Shown here in pieces: positions 12,401 to 23,308 of a stretch of DNA of 64,000 nucleotides. Made by a program: the position numbers and the translations under genes. This stretch comes from Siniperca chuatsi. Lineage: Eukaryota; Chordata; Actinopteri; Centrarchiformes; Sinipercidae. Position 1 is the first letter of the stretch. Each line of letters starts with the position of its first letter. Location: positions 1,764,501 to 1,828,500 of the forward strand of contig NC_058047.1 in NCBI RefSeq assembly GCF_020085105.1. Reading direction: 5' to 3'. The notes under the pieces are model-generated. The model did no database searches and was not told the DNA's origin. It worked only from the letters and a program-made list of their open reading frames with translations.

Positions 12401-13219
12401 TACGTGTGATTGATTCCCGAGGAAGACGAGGACCCGCAACTCATGGCTGATGCTCCTGGATTTTATACATAATGAATTAATCTTTACGTGGGCTTAAATT
12501 AAGCTTTTCTTTTCGAGGAAATTACTGTTTTGGCCTACGATTAGTTCCAAATTAAGCAGTTATTTTCAAGAAACTTATTTGGAAATTATTCTGAATTCTC
12601 AGACATGTAACATAAAGCCTTAATGGGACTTTTTGAAAAGACAAAATAAATGATTAAACAAATGTTTTCCTTCCTTTAAAGTTTCCAAATTAAATGTCGG
12701 CAGTGGATTTCAAAAGTCTTAGTTTGACTGACGTCCACCAGTGCCCCGTGTACTGTAACCACCAACACAAAAAACTTAAAGAAGACTTTTTAGTGTACAT
12801 CATGTATATTTAATAGTATTAGTATTGTGTACAACTGAGACACAGCTCAACATACTTTCTAAGAATACAATCAGTTGAATCTGGCGATAACATTCAGGTT
12901 ATACATCAAAGTAACTATTACATCACCAATCAGAGAGTTATATATGTCACCACTCCAAAGCTTACAGCAAAGCAAATTTCATACAGAGTGTATAATGTTC
13001 TCATACAAACCTAAAATACAGTGCTAAGGAAAATAATAAACACAGCAGGAATATAGTAAACACCACGGTTACATGTAAGTTAAGAAAAGGAACATCTGAT
13101 CAAAATCTATTTGAACTAATAATGTAATTTACTGGATTATGTAATGACATTTTAACTTTTTTTAGGTAAGGGGATACCTACATTTCTTTCTGGATTTAGA
13201 ACCAGTTCTGTTAAAAGCT
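12401..13219 (-). terminator. PRPF38A/IFIT-1 intergenic and IFIT-1 3' UTR with ATTAAA signal
   Basis: Reading the - strand from the IFIT-1 stop, an ATTAAA poly(A) variant occurs at 12814-12809, giving a 3' UTR of roughly 400 nt. The sequence from about 12640 to 13200 is repeated nearly unchanged downstream of IFIT-5, -6, -7 and -9 and in part of IFIT-11. IFIT-1 lacks a ~320-bp piece present in those copies (for example 30845-31165). No other gene is visible here. Confidence 0.55.
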
Positions 13220-16010
13220 CTATGGCTCTTGCAGGTTCGCCAGAAACTCCTCTATTTTTCTACACATTCGGTGGCTGCCTTTGTCTTTAATCTTCTTCAG
13301 AACTGTGATGCTGTTCTTACGATAGAAGGATTTGTGCGGTATTGCAGCCGCCTTCATGTGATATGTTATTGACCTGTCACTATCCTGCCGATTGAAGTAT
13401 AAATAGTTTGCGTAGTTGTTGTAAAGCATCTGTGTGTCTGCAGGTTCCAGGTCGCTTTCTAGCAGTTCCTGGTATATCGCCTCAGCTTTAGCCAGATTTG
13501 ACCTTGCGTATATATCTGCGAGGTCTATTTTCTTCACAAGTGAAGAATGAGGGTAAAGAGAAATCACCTCCTTATGGAGACTGATTGCTCTGTCTATCAC
13601 GCTTTGTTCTGGGCGATTTTCCTCGGAAGATGTGATCTTCCATTTGTAGCAGAGTGCAACACATGACTTCAGATAACGTACATCTGGATGTTTTTTCAGA
13701 GCCTCCTCTGCCAAATCAATGGCCTCATCAACAGATACATATTTCTTGTAAACCCATAGTAATGCTTTCATACCGCTGTAGCTGCTGACGGGATTACTCA
13801 AAACCTTTCTGCCTAACTCACGCGCATCATCTTCGATTCTTTCTCCTTTCTTAGCACATTGTTCAAGGTAGTGAACGGCGAGGTGCAAGCTCTCTGGATC
13901 CTGTTCCTTGGCGATTCTCATTTTCTCCAAGACGTTAGCTTCCAGCTCTTTGTTGCTGTAATTAAAGGGACTGCCTAATGCTAACATATGGCTGGTGTGC
14001 CACTCCACCACGTCTGGCTGCATCCTGATGGCTCTCTCGAAGTAATCTGCAGCCAGCAGCTTTTTGTCTGCGCTGAACTTCATCAGGGTCCAGGCTTTTT
14101 CCGCGTAGATCTCCGGATGGAGCTCGTCCTGGGATGGAGATGGGTATTTTTTCATCAGGGCGTCGATCTTCGACAGGTAAGCCTGACTCTCTGCTTGTTC
14201 TCCCAGGTGGTAGTGCAGCCAAGCCAGGTTCCCATAGTTCACCACTAACCAGGGGCCCTCATCTGTGTTTCTCATCTGGCGGAAGGCCTCTGCAGCCCTG
14301 CTGAACAAACTCTGGGCGTCTTCGGTGAACCCCAGCTTGTACTGAATGAACCCCCGCAGGTTGTAAATGTGACCCAGCCAGCTGTTTCCCTCCTTGGTGC
14401 CGATGTCTTCCAACTTGTCCCTGAGTCGGAAAAGTTCGGACCTGCCAGGGTCCAGATCCCAGGTGAAGTGGCACTGCAGGGCCTTCAGTCTGGACTCCAG
14501 TGTTGTCGGACTCTGAGCAGCACTGATGGAGAATAAAAATAACAAATATTAAAACTCATCATTAATAGGTTCATACAGTACGCTCTGAAGGGTGCTATGT
14601 TTGGAGAATGATGGTTCATGTCATGTGGAGGGAGGAAGGGAAAGAAGGAATAAACAAAGTAAGGAAAAGTTAACGCACCAGTAGTAAGGCAATAAAAAAG
14701 TAAAAGTAAAATATAAAAGAGTGAATAAGGGAAGTAATGGAAGAATTTTATTTTCATGATTCTTGTATTTTGCAGGACTTGCTTTTTATTTTAATTTTCT
14801 CTTACTATGTTTATTGTTAAAGGGACAGTTCACCCCCAAATCAAACATCCGTAGTTTTCCTCTTACCTGTAGTGCTATTTTTTCAGAAATCACAGGTACT
14901 TGTTGAAACCTGCCTTTAAAGGATACAGCTCGAAATATAATGTATTTTTCTTTGTGTTAGCCATGAAAAGACTAAAACCAACAATGAACTGATCGTACAT
15001 TACATGTTTTGAGAGGGTGTTGCTGGGGTGAACTGTCCCTTTAAGCTCCAAAATACCAAAGAAAATTCTCTGTATGTGAAAACCTACTTGGTATTAAACA
15101 TGATTCTGAAGAAAGAAGTATAACTATAACAGAAGAAAGAAAGAAAGAAACAAGGAAAAAGGAGGAAAAGAAGTAGGGAAGGACATAAGGAAGAAAGAAA
15201 AGATAAAAGGGGATGAGGCAAGAAATAAGAAAAGATGGCTGAAAGCGGTACGGAAGGATGAGGTAAGTAAGGAATGTAGGAAGGAGGGAAGGAAAGGAAA
15301 GAAATGGAGCAAAACACAGAAGAGAACAGGGAAGACAGGAAGGATGAAACGGAGTAATAAAGGGAGGAAATGAGGAGATACTAATGGAAAAAATGGATGA
15401 GGAAAGACATAAGAGAAGAGGAAGGAGAAAAGAAAGGACTAATGAGAAAAGAACAGAAGAAAGATGGCTGAAAGTTAAGCCTCAACTTCTACTGAGGAAA
15501 CACATTACAGGTTTTTATGGCTGATTCTCTCTTTTTGAGTAAAAAATAAAGTGAAATAAAAATGAACTAAATGATTAATTCATTAAATTAAAACAAAATA
15601 GAAGGATTTAGCATTTCTCCAGTTTCTCCAGCAGAATTATATTCCTGGCAGTGTGGGACACAACTTTCAGAAAACAATCAATCACTAATGATTGTTAAAA
15701 AGTAGAAAGAAAATACAAATGTTAAAATCCCTATAAACCTGGCTGTAAGGGAAGAAAGAAAAAAGAACAAGTAACATAGAAGAGAGCAAAGTAAGTAAAG
15801 AATAAAGAAAGAAGGGAGAGAAAAGAGCAAAGGGAAATGATGGAGCACTCTGAGCAGTCATTGAAAACATCGTCATTGACTTGTAGCATCCAGAATGTTC
15901 ATATTTTGGGCTCTGGGACTCAATAATAAGACGTTCAATACATCATAATGATACTCATTATTTTCTCATACACTTAGATAAAATGCAGAAGCAGCTCCTC
16001 ACCTCATCAT
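13220..16010 (-). CDS. IFIT-1: interferon-induced protein with tetratricopeptide repeats (intact)
   Basis: Exon 1 is 16003-16010 (ATGATGAG, then donor GT). Exon 2 is 13220-14522, entered after the acceptor CAG. Together they encode 436 aa starting MMSAAQSPTTLES, with two in-frame ATGs. Frames running further into the intron are read-through. The protein is helical TPR solenoid: clear units at about residues 51-84, 94-128, 139-172, 243-281, 285-327 and 333-362, ending ANLQEP. IFIT proteins are cytosolic, interferon-induced antiviral factors that bind viral or non-self RNA ends. The two-exon layout with almost all coding in exon 2 is the family norm. The gene is intact with an ISRE promoter (16179-16189), so it is one of two copies here likely to work. 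The intron holds a TTAA-flanked MITE and a long purine tract. The exact orthologue name among fish IFITs is not decided. Confidence 0.9.
14817..15044. mobile_element. TTAA-flanked MITE in the IFIT-1 intron
   Basis: TTAAAGGGACAGTTCACCCC at the left is mirrored by GGGGTGAACTGTCCCTTTAA at the right, giving a 228-bp inverted-repeat element flanked by TTAA. It has no coding capacity. The same element sits at the same intron position in IFIT-6 and IFIT-7, so it was inserted before the array expanded. Confidence 0.85.
15120..15480 (+). repeat. Long polypurine (GA-rich) tract in the IFIT-1 intron
   Basis: About 350 bp are nearly all A/G on the + strand (GAAAGAAAGAAAGAAAC, GGAGGAAAAGAAG and similar), with a second block at 15745-15840. 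Both recur in the IFIT-6 and IFIT-7 introns. The intron transcript would be very pyrimidine-rich. Ser/Leu/Phe-rich ORFs on the - strand here are artefacts of composition. Confidence 0.8.
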
Positions 16011-16280
16011 TCAGCTGTTTCCTCGACTCTGCAGTTCTCTGACTATGCGTCCGTTTGGCTGATTTCTGCTCTTGATGCTGCTTCGGGTTCGCTGGCACAA
16101 TGTCAGTGATGTCCAACTTCTACTTCGCTTTAAATGATGTGATGTTGTTGAGCAGGTCTAACATGAAATGTTCATAATGAAACCGAAACGAATTTCTGAT
16201 GTGGGACATTTGCATATATAGCCTAATATTTACGTGTGAAATGCTTTTGTAATTTAGCCAACAAAACCACAGCATTACAG
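16011..16280 (-). promoter_or_regulatory. IFIT-1 promoter with ISRE
   Basis: GAAACCGAAAC at 16179-16189 (read on +) matches the ISRE core GAAANNGAAAC bound by ISGF3/IRF proteins. A TTTAAAG TATA-like box lies at 16134-16128 on the - strand, about 45 bp closer to the gene and about 120 bp before the ATG. The block is conserved at eight other places in the array. Confidence 0.8.
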
Positions 16281-16953
16281 TGTGAGAATTAATAATTTAA
16301 ATGAAGGTTGCTTGCCTATTATATTAATACCATGTTGAAACTTTTGTACACACACACACACACACACACACAGGGCATGAGGCTTAACAAATCAAAGTGT
16401 TGTCCTGCAGACTTGCTGAGTGCAGGGAGAAGTTGATTAGCTGTTGCAAACAGGCTTACATTTATACAAAGAAACAGGGATATCAGAAAGAACATCATGT
16501 ACTGAGGACAGTATGTATTGTAATGACCATGAGAGGAAAAGTATCAGTTTTGGGGAACGAAGCAGAGACTTTAGCAACTTTCAAACAGAGGAAGTGTAGG
16601 ATTCCTCCACCAGGGCGCTGTCTCCACATGAAGGGTGGACTCGTGTGCCAAGAGGCTGGGACCAGCTTGTTCACCACCGAAGGGAGAGCTAAGTCTAAAC
16701 CACAGCTCCTCCTCACCTCTGGAGAAACCTATCAGATGGCTGTACATTCTTATTTAAAACTCTGTGTAATGTTAAGAACAGCATTCTTTTTTAGGATGAT
16801 GGCTACAGATTAACAGCTTGCTGACTGTGGTTTTCTGAATAGAAAAGATCCTTGTACAAGATGCTTTTAATCCTCCAATGCTTTAATAAATGCCAAATTA
16901 AGGAATAGCTTCTCTCCAGACTTCTCTATTGCAAATAAACAAACGCGCTGACA
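16281..16953 (+). mobile_element. Solo LTR inserted just upstream of the IFIT-1 promoter
   Basis: Other array copies read GCATTACAGTCAGAC without a break. Here the site is split by 673 bp that start TGTGAG, end GCTGACA and are flanked by a 4-bp duplication ACAG (16277-16280 and 16954-16957). TG...CA ends, a 4-bp duplication and AATAAA signals near 16881 and 16934 fit a retroviral or gypsy solo LTR on the + strand. It includes a (CA)n tract at about 16348-16373. A 138-codon ORF (16397-16813) inside it has no recognisable domain. Confidence 0.75.
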
Positions 16954-17253
16954 ACAGTCAGACTTCATTACACTTTTGTGCAAAAGACTTTCATAAAGCC
17001 CTCATAACACTGCAAATCCCATCTTGACAGCAGCGTGTGACGTTTTGCTGCAGCATCCTCAGGACCAGATGAGTCTGACGGGAAAACTTTCCTCAGTACT
17101 CACAATGAAGTTTCACACATTGCAGTGGATACATCAATTGTTAATCAGTCTCATTGTTTACATTTTACTTGGAATAAAATAAAAACTTCAAAATTGAAAA
17201 TAACTCCTTATGAAAGCGATGAAAATCCTCCTTTTGTTCAGTCTTAAGGCGCC
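16954..17253. other. Conserved IFIT far-upstream block
   Basis: This ~300-bp stretch (TCAGACTTCATTACAC through GATGAAAATCCTCCTTTTG) follows the ISRE promoter in every promoter copy of the array. No gene or clear motif was seen. It ends where the VNTR-bearing repeat begins. Confidence 0.6.
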
Positions 17254-17920
17254 TTGACTTTCGTTTCCCGTGAATGGAAACATACAGCAACATATCTGTC
17301 ACACCTCCAGCCAGCTCATAACATTCTTCATGTTATTTCTGGTTCACCTTGCCACGTACCAACGGTCTCTGTCTTTCCAGATCGAGCCACTCCCTCCTGC
17401 CCTGCAGTAACCCGTTTCCTGACATTTCCCTCACCTGACCTTCCCCGCCCATTCATTCACCTGCTTCTCATTTTCCAATCAGCCACAGTACTTATCCTGG
17501 GTCATCTCAACTCATTCCATGTCCCAGTGGTATACTCAGGCTGTCTGAGGGGCAGGGGCAGGTGCAGGTGCAGGGGCAGGTGCAGGTGCAGGTGCATGGG
17601 CAGGTGTAGGTGCAGTTGTAGGGGCAGGGGCAGGTGTAGGTGCAGGTGCAGGTGCAGGTGCAGGGGCAGAGGCAGGTGCATGTGCAAACGCAGGTGCAGG
17701 TGCATGGGGAGGTGTAGGTGCAGGTGTAGTGGCAGGGGCAGGGGCAGGTGCAGGTGCAGGTGCAGGGGAAGGTATAGGTGCAGGTGCAGGTGTAGGGGCA
17801 GGGGCAAGGGCAGGTGTAGGGGCAGGGGAAGGGGCAGGGGCGAAAAAGCACAAGGATGCAGTGCCGTATAGGCATTTTCTCCACTGGAAGGGCATCTCAG
17901 AGGGCCCTGTCCTCAGAGGG
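17254..17920. repeat. VNTR-bearing LTR-like repeat, copy 1 (longest minisatellite)
   Basis: A shared left part (CTTTCGTTTCCCGTGAATGG to GGTATACTCAGGCTGTCTGAG) is followed by a 6-bp minisatellite of GGTGCA/GGGGCA units at 17549-17840 (~292 bp). The shared right part starts CGAAAAAGCACAAGGATGC. All six frames stay open through the minisatellite, giving Pro-Ala, Leu-His-Leu-Pro or Cys-Arg-Gly-Arg runs. The whole repeat recurs about 14 times in the window. Its class is uncertain; the pyrimidine-rich left part looks LTR-like. Confidence 0.8.
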
Positions 17921-18502
17921 CCCAGCCTTGTCCTGATGTGTTTAGAAGCATTCACTAACCCTATGACTTGGCTGTTGCACCACGCCACCACGTCTGGCTG
18001 CATCCTGATGGCTCTCTCGAAGTAATCTGCAGCCAGCAGCTTTTTGTCTGCGCTGAACTTCATCAGGGTCCAGGCTTTTTCCGCGTAGATCTCCGGATGG
18101 AGCTCGTCCTGGGATGGAGATGGGTATTTATTCATCAGGGCGTCGACCTTCGACAGGTAAGCCTGACTCTCTGCTTGTTCTCCCAGGTGGTGGTGCAGCC
18201 AAGCCAGGTTCCCGTAGTTCACCACTAACCAGGGGCCCTCATCTGTGTTTCTCATCTGGCGGAAGGCCTCTGCAGCCCTGCTGAACAAACTCTGGGCATC
18301 TTCGGTGAACTCCAGCTTGTACTGAATGAACCCCCGCAGGTTGTAAATGTGACCCAGCCAGCTGTTTCCCTCCTTGGTGCCGATGTCTTCCAACTTGTCC
18401 CTGAGTCGTACAAGTTTGGACCTGCCAGGGTCCAGATCCCAGGTGAAGTGGCACTGCAGGGCCTCCAGTTTGGACTCCAGTGTTGTCGGACTCTGAGCAG
18501 CA
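17536..18502 (-). pseudogene. IFIT-2: 3'-truncated IFIT running into the minisatellite
   Basis: IFIT exon 2 begins at 18502 (same acceptor as IFIT-1). It is homologous to about 17922, covering the N-terminal three TPRs to about residue 198, with the divergent segment SQVIGLVNASKH. The frame then passes through repeat sequence and the minisatellite and ends at a TGA at 17536, adding a tail of about 120 residues, most of it Pro/Ala-rich. All C-terminal TPRs are missing. The upstream promoter keeps a perfect ISRE, but exon 1 with the ATG is deleted. No normal IFIT product is possible; an internal ATG would be needed. Confidence 0.8.
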
Positions 18503-18837
18503 CTGATGGAGAATAAAAATAACAAATATTAAAACTCATCATCAGTAGGTTCATACAGTATGCTCTGAAGGGTGCTATGTTTGTAGAACGACAGTTCATG
18601 TCATGTGGAGGGAGGGAGGAATAAACAAAATAAGGAAAAGTTAACGCACCAGTAGTAAGGCAATAAAAAAGTAAAAGTGAAATATAAAAGAGTGAATAAG
18701 GGAAGTAATGGATGAAGAATTTTATTTTCATCATTCTTGACTTTTACAGGTCTTGCTTTTTATTTTTATTTTCTCTTACTATGTTCATTGTTAAAGGGAC
18801 AGTTCAGCCCAAAATCAAAATTCTGTATTTTTCTGCT
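18503..18837 (-). other. IFIT-2 intron remnant
   Basis: The sequence matches the exon 2-proximal part of the IFIT-1 intron up to the left arm of the TTAA MITE (AAAGGGACAGTTCAGCCC near 18793). There it jumps directly into promoter sequence at about 18830-18840. The rest of the intron and exon 1 are gone. Confidence 0.75.
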
Positions 18838-19330
18838 CTTGCTTCGGGTTCGCTGGCACAATGTCAGTGATGTCCAACTTCTACTTCGCTTTAAATGATG
18901 TGATGTTGTTGAGAAGGTGTTACATGAAATGTTCATAATGAAACCGAAACTAATTTCAGTTGCGGGAAATTTGCTTATAAAGCTTAATATTTACGCGTGC
19001 AATGCTTTTGTAATTTAGCCAACAAAACCACAGCATTACAGTCAGACTTCATTACACTGTTGTGCAAAAGACTTTCATAAAGCCCTCACAACATTGTAAA
19101 TCACATCTTGACAGCAGCGTGTGACGTTTTGCTGCAGCATCCTCAGGACCAGATGAGTCTGACGGGAAAACTTTCCTCAGTACTCACAAAGAAGTTTCAC
19201 ACATTGCAGTGGATACATCAATTGTTAATCAGTCTCATTGTTTATTTTTTACTTGGAATAAAATAAAAACATCAAAATTGAAAATAACTCCTTATGAAAG
19301 CGATGAAAATCCTCCTTTTGTTCAGTCTTA
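18838..19330 (-). promoter_or_regulatory. IFIT-2 promoter copy (perfect ISRE, no exon 1) and upstream block
   Basis: GAAACCGAAACT at 18940-18951 matches the full 12-bp ISRE consensus, better than the IFIT-1 site. The TTTAAAG box is kept. Exon 1 (ATGATGAG) is missing because intron and promoter are fused. The conserved far-upstream block follows to 19330. Confidence 0.75.
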
Positions 19331-19860
19331 AGGCGCCTTGACTTTCGTTTCCTGTGAATGGAAACCTACAGCCACATATCTGTCACACCTCCAGCCAGCT
19401 CATAACATTCTTCATGTTATTTCTGGTTCACCTTGCCATGTACCAACGGTCTCTGTCTTTCCAGATCGAGCCACTCCCTCCTGCCCTGCAGTAACCCGTT
19501 TCCTGCCGTTTCCCTCACCTGACCTTCCCCGCCCATTCATTCACCTGTTTCTCATTTTCCAATCAGCCACAGTACTTATCCCGGGTCATCTCAACTCATT
19601 CCATGCCCCAGTGGTATACTCAGGCTGTCTGAGGGGCAGGGGCAAGGGCGAAAAAGCACAAGGATGCAGTGCCATATAGGCGTTTTCTCCACTGGAAGGG
19701 CATCTCAGAGGGCACTTTTTGCGGCTTTTATTTTTCGAACATGGGGGAACAGATGGGACGATCTCCCCCAGAGTCCACTATGGTGCGCTGCCATCTATTC
19801 ATTCTAGTATCTTTGTGGGCCCTCTTGACGGAGCAGTGATTGAAAACATCGTCATTGACT
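19331..19860. repeat. VNTR-bearing LTR-like repeat, copy 2 (minimal minisatellite)
   Basis: Same repeat as at 17254, but the minisatellite is reduced to about three units (GGGGCAGGGGCAAGGGC, near 19632). The right part continues to CTAGTATCTTTGTGGGCCC and then to an intron fragment (CATCGTCATTGACTTG). Confidence 0.75.
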
Positions 19861-19871
19861 TGTATCTATAT

Positions 19872-19898
19872 GTTGTTGGACTCTGAGCAGCACTGATG
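19872..19898 (-). pseudogene. IFIT exon 2 relic (about 20 bp) with intact acceptor
   Basis: Only the first ~20 bases of exon 2 remain (TTGGACTCTGAGCAGCA read on +), followed by the normal acceptor and intron. Over 1.2 kb of coding sequence is deleted. An identical relic lies at about 23309. Confidence 0.7.
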
Positions 19899-20214
19899 GA
19901 GAATAAAAATAACAAATATTAAAACTCATCATACAGTACGCTCTGAAGGGTGCTATGTTTGGAGAACGACGGTTCATGTCATGTGGAGGGAAGGAAGGAA
20001 TAAACAAAGTAAGGAAAAGTTAACGCACCAGTAGTAAGGCAATAAAAAAGTAAAAGTGAAATATTAAAGAGTGAATAAGGGAAGTAATGGATGAAGAATT
20101 TTATTTTCATGATTCTTGACTTTTACAGGACTTGCTTTTTATTTTTATTTTCTCTTACTATGTTCATTGTTAAAGGGACAGTTCAGCCCAAAATCAAAAT
20201 TCTATATTTTTCTG

Positions 20215-20709
20215 CTCTTGCTTCGGGTTCGCTGGCACAATGTCAGTGATGTCCAACTTCTACTTCGCTTTAAATGATGTGATGTTGTTGAGAAGGTGTA
20301 ACATGAAATGTTCATAATGAAACCGAAACAAATTTCAGTTGCGGGACATTTGCTTATAAAGCTTAATATTTACGCGTGCAATGCTTTTGTCATTTAGCCA
20401 ACAAAACCACAGCATTACAGTCAGACTTCATTACACTTTTGTGCAAAAGACTTTCATAAAGCCCTCACAACATTGTAAATCACATCTTGACAGCAGCGTG
20501 TGACGTTTTGCTGCAGCATCCTCAGGACCAGATGAGTCTGACGGGAAAACTTTCCTCAGTACTCACAATGAAGTTTCACACATTGCAGTGGATACATCAA
20601 TTGTTAATCAGTCTCATTGTTTACATTTTACTTGGAATAAAATAAAAACCTCAAAATTGAAAACAACTCCTTATGAAAGCGATGAAAATCCTCCTTTTGT
20701 TCAGTCTAA
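20215..20709 (-). promoter_or_regulatory. Orphan IFIT promoter copy with ISRE
   Basis: ISRE GAAACCGAAAC at 20319-20329, the TTTAAAG box and the far-upstream block are present. It lies upstream of the 20-bp relic; exon 1 is deleted in the same way as for IFIT-2. Confidence 0.7.
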
Positions 20710-21355
20710 AGGCGCCTTGACTTTCGTTTCCCGTGAATGGAAACCTACAGCCACATATCTGTCACACCTCCAGCCAGCTCATAACATTCTTCATGGTATT
20801 TCTGGTTCACCTTGCCACGTACCAACGGTCTCTGTCTTTCCAGATCGAGCCACTCCCTCCTGCCCTGCAGTAACCCGCTTTCCTGCCGTTTCCCTCACCT
20901 GACCTTCCCCACCCATTCATTCACCTGCTTCTCATTTTCCAATCAGCCACAGTACTTATCCCGGGTCATCTCAACTCATTCCATGCCCCAGTGGTATACT
21001 CAGGCTGTCTGAGGGGCAGGGGCAAGGGCGAAAAAAAGCACAAGGATGCAGTGCCATATAGGCGTTTTCTCCACTGGAAGGGCATCTCAGAGGGCACTTT
21101 TGCAGCTTTTATTTTTCGAACATGGGGAACAGATGGGTGTCTGAGGGGCAGGGTCAGGGGCAAGGGCAAGGGAAGGGGGCAGGGGCAGAGGCAGGTGCAT
21201 GTGCAAGGGCAGGTGCAGGTGCATGGGCAGGTATCGGTGCAGGTGTAGGGGCAAGGGCAGGTTTAGGGGCAGGGGCGAAAAAGCACAAGGATGCAGTGCC
21301 ATATAGGCGTTTTCTCCACTGGAAGGGCATCTCAGAGGGCCCTGTCCTCAGAGGG
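20710..21355. repeat. VNTR-bearing LTR-like repeat, copy 3 (doubled)
   Basis: A short minisatellite near 21015 is followed by the right part. A second minisatellite (21149-21275) is then joined after GGGGAACAGATGG, followed by another copy of the right part. This looks like a recombination between two repeat copies. Confidence 0.75.
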
Positions 21356-21937
21356 CCAAGCCTTGTTCTGATGTGTTTAAAAGCATTCACTAACCCTATG
21401 ACTTGGCTGTTACGCCACTCCACCACGTATGGCTGCATCCTGATGGCTCTCTCGAAGTAATCTGCAGCCAGCAGCTTTTTGTCTGCGCTGAACTTCATCA
21501 GGGTCCAGGCTTTTTCCGCGTAGATCTCCGGATGGAGCTCATCCTGGGATGGAGATGGGTATTTATTCATCAGGGCGTCGACCTTCGACAGGTAAGCCTG
21601 ACTCTCTGCTTGTTCTCCCAGGTGGTGGTGCAGCCAAGCCAGGTTCCCGTAGTTCACCACTAACCAGGGGCCCTCATCTGTGTTTCTCATCTGGCGGAAG
21701 GCCTCTGCAGCCCTGCTGAACAAACTCTGGGCATCTTCGGTGAACTCCAGCTTGTACTGAATGAACCCCCGCAGGTTGTAAATGTGACCCAGCCAGCTGT
21801 TTCCCTCCTTGGTGCCGATGTCTTCCAACTTGTCCCTGAGTCGTACAAGTTTGGACCTGCCAGGGTCCAGATCCCAGGTGAAGTGGCACTGCAGGGCCTC
21901 CAGTTTGGACTCCAGTGTTGTCGGACTCTGAGCAGCA
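21154..21937 (-). pseudogene. IFIT-3: 3'-truncated IFIT running into the minisatellite
   Basis: This is the paralogue of IFIT-2 in the second position of the tandem unit. Exon 2 runs from 21937 to about 21356, three N-terminal TPRs plus the SQVIGLVNAFKH segment. It then fuses in frame to about 60 codons of repeat and Pro/Ala minisatellite, ending at the TGA at 21154. Exon 1 is deleted upstream although an ISRE is present. Confidence 0.8.
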
Positions 21938-22261
21938 CTGATGGAGAATAAAAATAACAAATATTAAAACTCATCATCAGTAGGTTCATACAGTATGCTC
22001 TGAAGGGTGCTATGTTTGTAGAACGACAGTTCATGTCATGTGGAGGGAGGGAGGAATAAACAAAATAAGGAAAAGTTAACGCACCAGTAGTAAGGCAATA
22101 AAAAGTAAAAGTGAAATATAAAAGAGTGAATAATAAGGAAGTAATGGATGAAGAATTTTATTTTCATCATTCTTGACTTTTACAGGTCTTGCTTTTTATT
22201 TTTATTTTCTCTTACTATGTTCATTGTTAAAGGGACAGTTCAGCCCAAAATCAAAATTCTG

Positions 22262-22765
22262 TATTTTTCTGCTCTTGCTTCGGGTTCGCTGGCACAATGT
22301 CAGTGATGTCCAACTTCTACTTCGCTTTAAATGATGTGATGTTGTTGAGAAGGTGTTACATGAAATGTTCATAATGAAACCGAAACTAATTTCAGTTGCG
22401 GAAATTTGCTTATAAAGCTTAATATTTACGCGTGCAATGCTTTTGTAATTTAGCCAACAAAACCACAGCATTACAGTCAGACTTCATTACACTGTTGTGC
22501 AAAAGACTTTCATAAAGCCCTCACAACATTGTAAATCACATCTTGACAGCAGCGTGTGACGTTTTGCTGCAGCATCCTCAGGACCAGATGAGTCTGACGG
22601 AAAAACTTTCCTCAGTACTCACAAAGAAGTTTCACACATTGCAGTGGATACATCAATTGTTAATCAGTCTCATTGTTTATTTTTTACTTGGAATAAAATA
22701 AAAACATCAAAATTGAAAATAACTCCTTATGAAAGCGATGAAAATCCTCCTTTTGTTCAGTCTTA
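22262..22765 (-). promoter_or_regulatory. IFIT-3 promoter copy (perfect ISRE, no exon 1) and upstream block
   Basis: GAAACCGAAACT at 22376-22387 matches the full ISRE consensus. Exon 1 is absent, as for IFIT-2. The far-upstream block follows. Confidence 0.72.
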
Positions 22766-23300
22766 AGGCGCCTTGACTTTCGTTTCCTGTGAATGGAAAC
22801 CTACAGCCACATATCTGTCACACCTCCAGCCAGCTCATAACATTCTTCATGTTATTTCTGGTTCACCTTGCCATGTACCAACGGTCTCTGTCTTTCCAGA
22901 TCGAGCCACTCCCTCCTGCCCTGCAGTAACCCGTTTCCTGCCGTTTCCCTCACACCTGACCTTCCCGCCCATTCATTCACCTGTTTCTCATTTTCCAATC
23001 AGCCACAGTACTTATCCCGGGTCATCTCAACTCATTCCATGCCCCAGTGGTATACTCAGGCTGTCTGAGGGGCAGGGGCAAGGGCGAAAAAGCACAAGGA
23101 TGCAGTGCCATATAGGCGTTTTCTCCACTGGAAGGGCATCTCAGAGGGCACTTTTTATGGCTTTTATTTTTCTCGAACATGGGGAACAGATGGGACGATC
23201 TCCCCCAGAGTCCACTATGGTGCGCTGCCATCTATTCATTCTAGTATCTTTGTGGGCCCTCTTGACGGAGCAGTGATTGAAAACATCGTCATTGACTTGT
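22766..23300. repeat. VNTR-bearing LTR-like repeat, copy 4 (minimal minisatellite)
   Basis: Paralogue of 19331-19860, with about three minisatellite units near 23070. Confidence 0.75.
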
Positions 23301-23308
23301 ATCTATAT

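Larger units (their letters stand above)
18503..21937. repeat. 3.43-kb tandem unit, copy 1
   Basis: The segment from the IFIT-2 exon 2 start to the IFIT-3 exon 2 start (3435 bp) is repeated almost base for base at 21938-25367. Each unit holds: IFIT intron remnant, promoter without exon 1, VNTR repeat, a 20-bp IFIT relic with its own intron and promoter, a second VNTR repeat, and a 3'-truncated IFIT exon 2. Confidence 0.88.

Noticed and set aside
13988-14248. 86-codon ORF on the + strand inside each IFIT exon 2
   Set aside because: It recurs only because the IFIT sequence recurs; it is the antisense shadow of the TPR region.
14523-14545. IFIT frame starting in the intron (LFLFSI before SAAQSP)
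   Set aside because: It starts at a TTG and crosses a clear acceptor (CTCCATCAG). The separate exon 1 ATGATGAG joins in frame.
15084-15317. Phe/Leu/Ser-rich ORFs in the IFIT introns as membrane proteins
   Set aside because: They translate a polypurine/polypyrimidine tract and are not conserved as frames.
16397-16813. 138-codon ORF upstream of IFIT-1 as a gene
   Set aside because: It lies wholly inside a TG...CA insertion with target duplication (solo LTR) and has no recognisable domain.
17549-17840. Minisatellite as a CRISPR-like array
   Set aside because: Units are 6 bp with no spacers, and the organism is a vertebrate.
17254-17871. Cys/Arg/Gly-rich ORF on the + strand through the minisatellite
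   Set aside because: All frames of the 6-bp repeat are open; the flanking codons are repeat sequence and no promoter or domain supports a gene.
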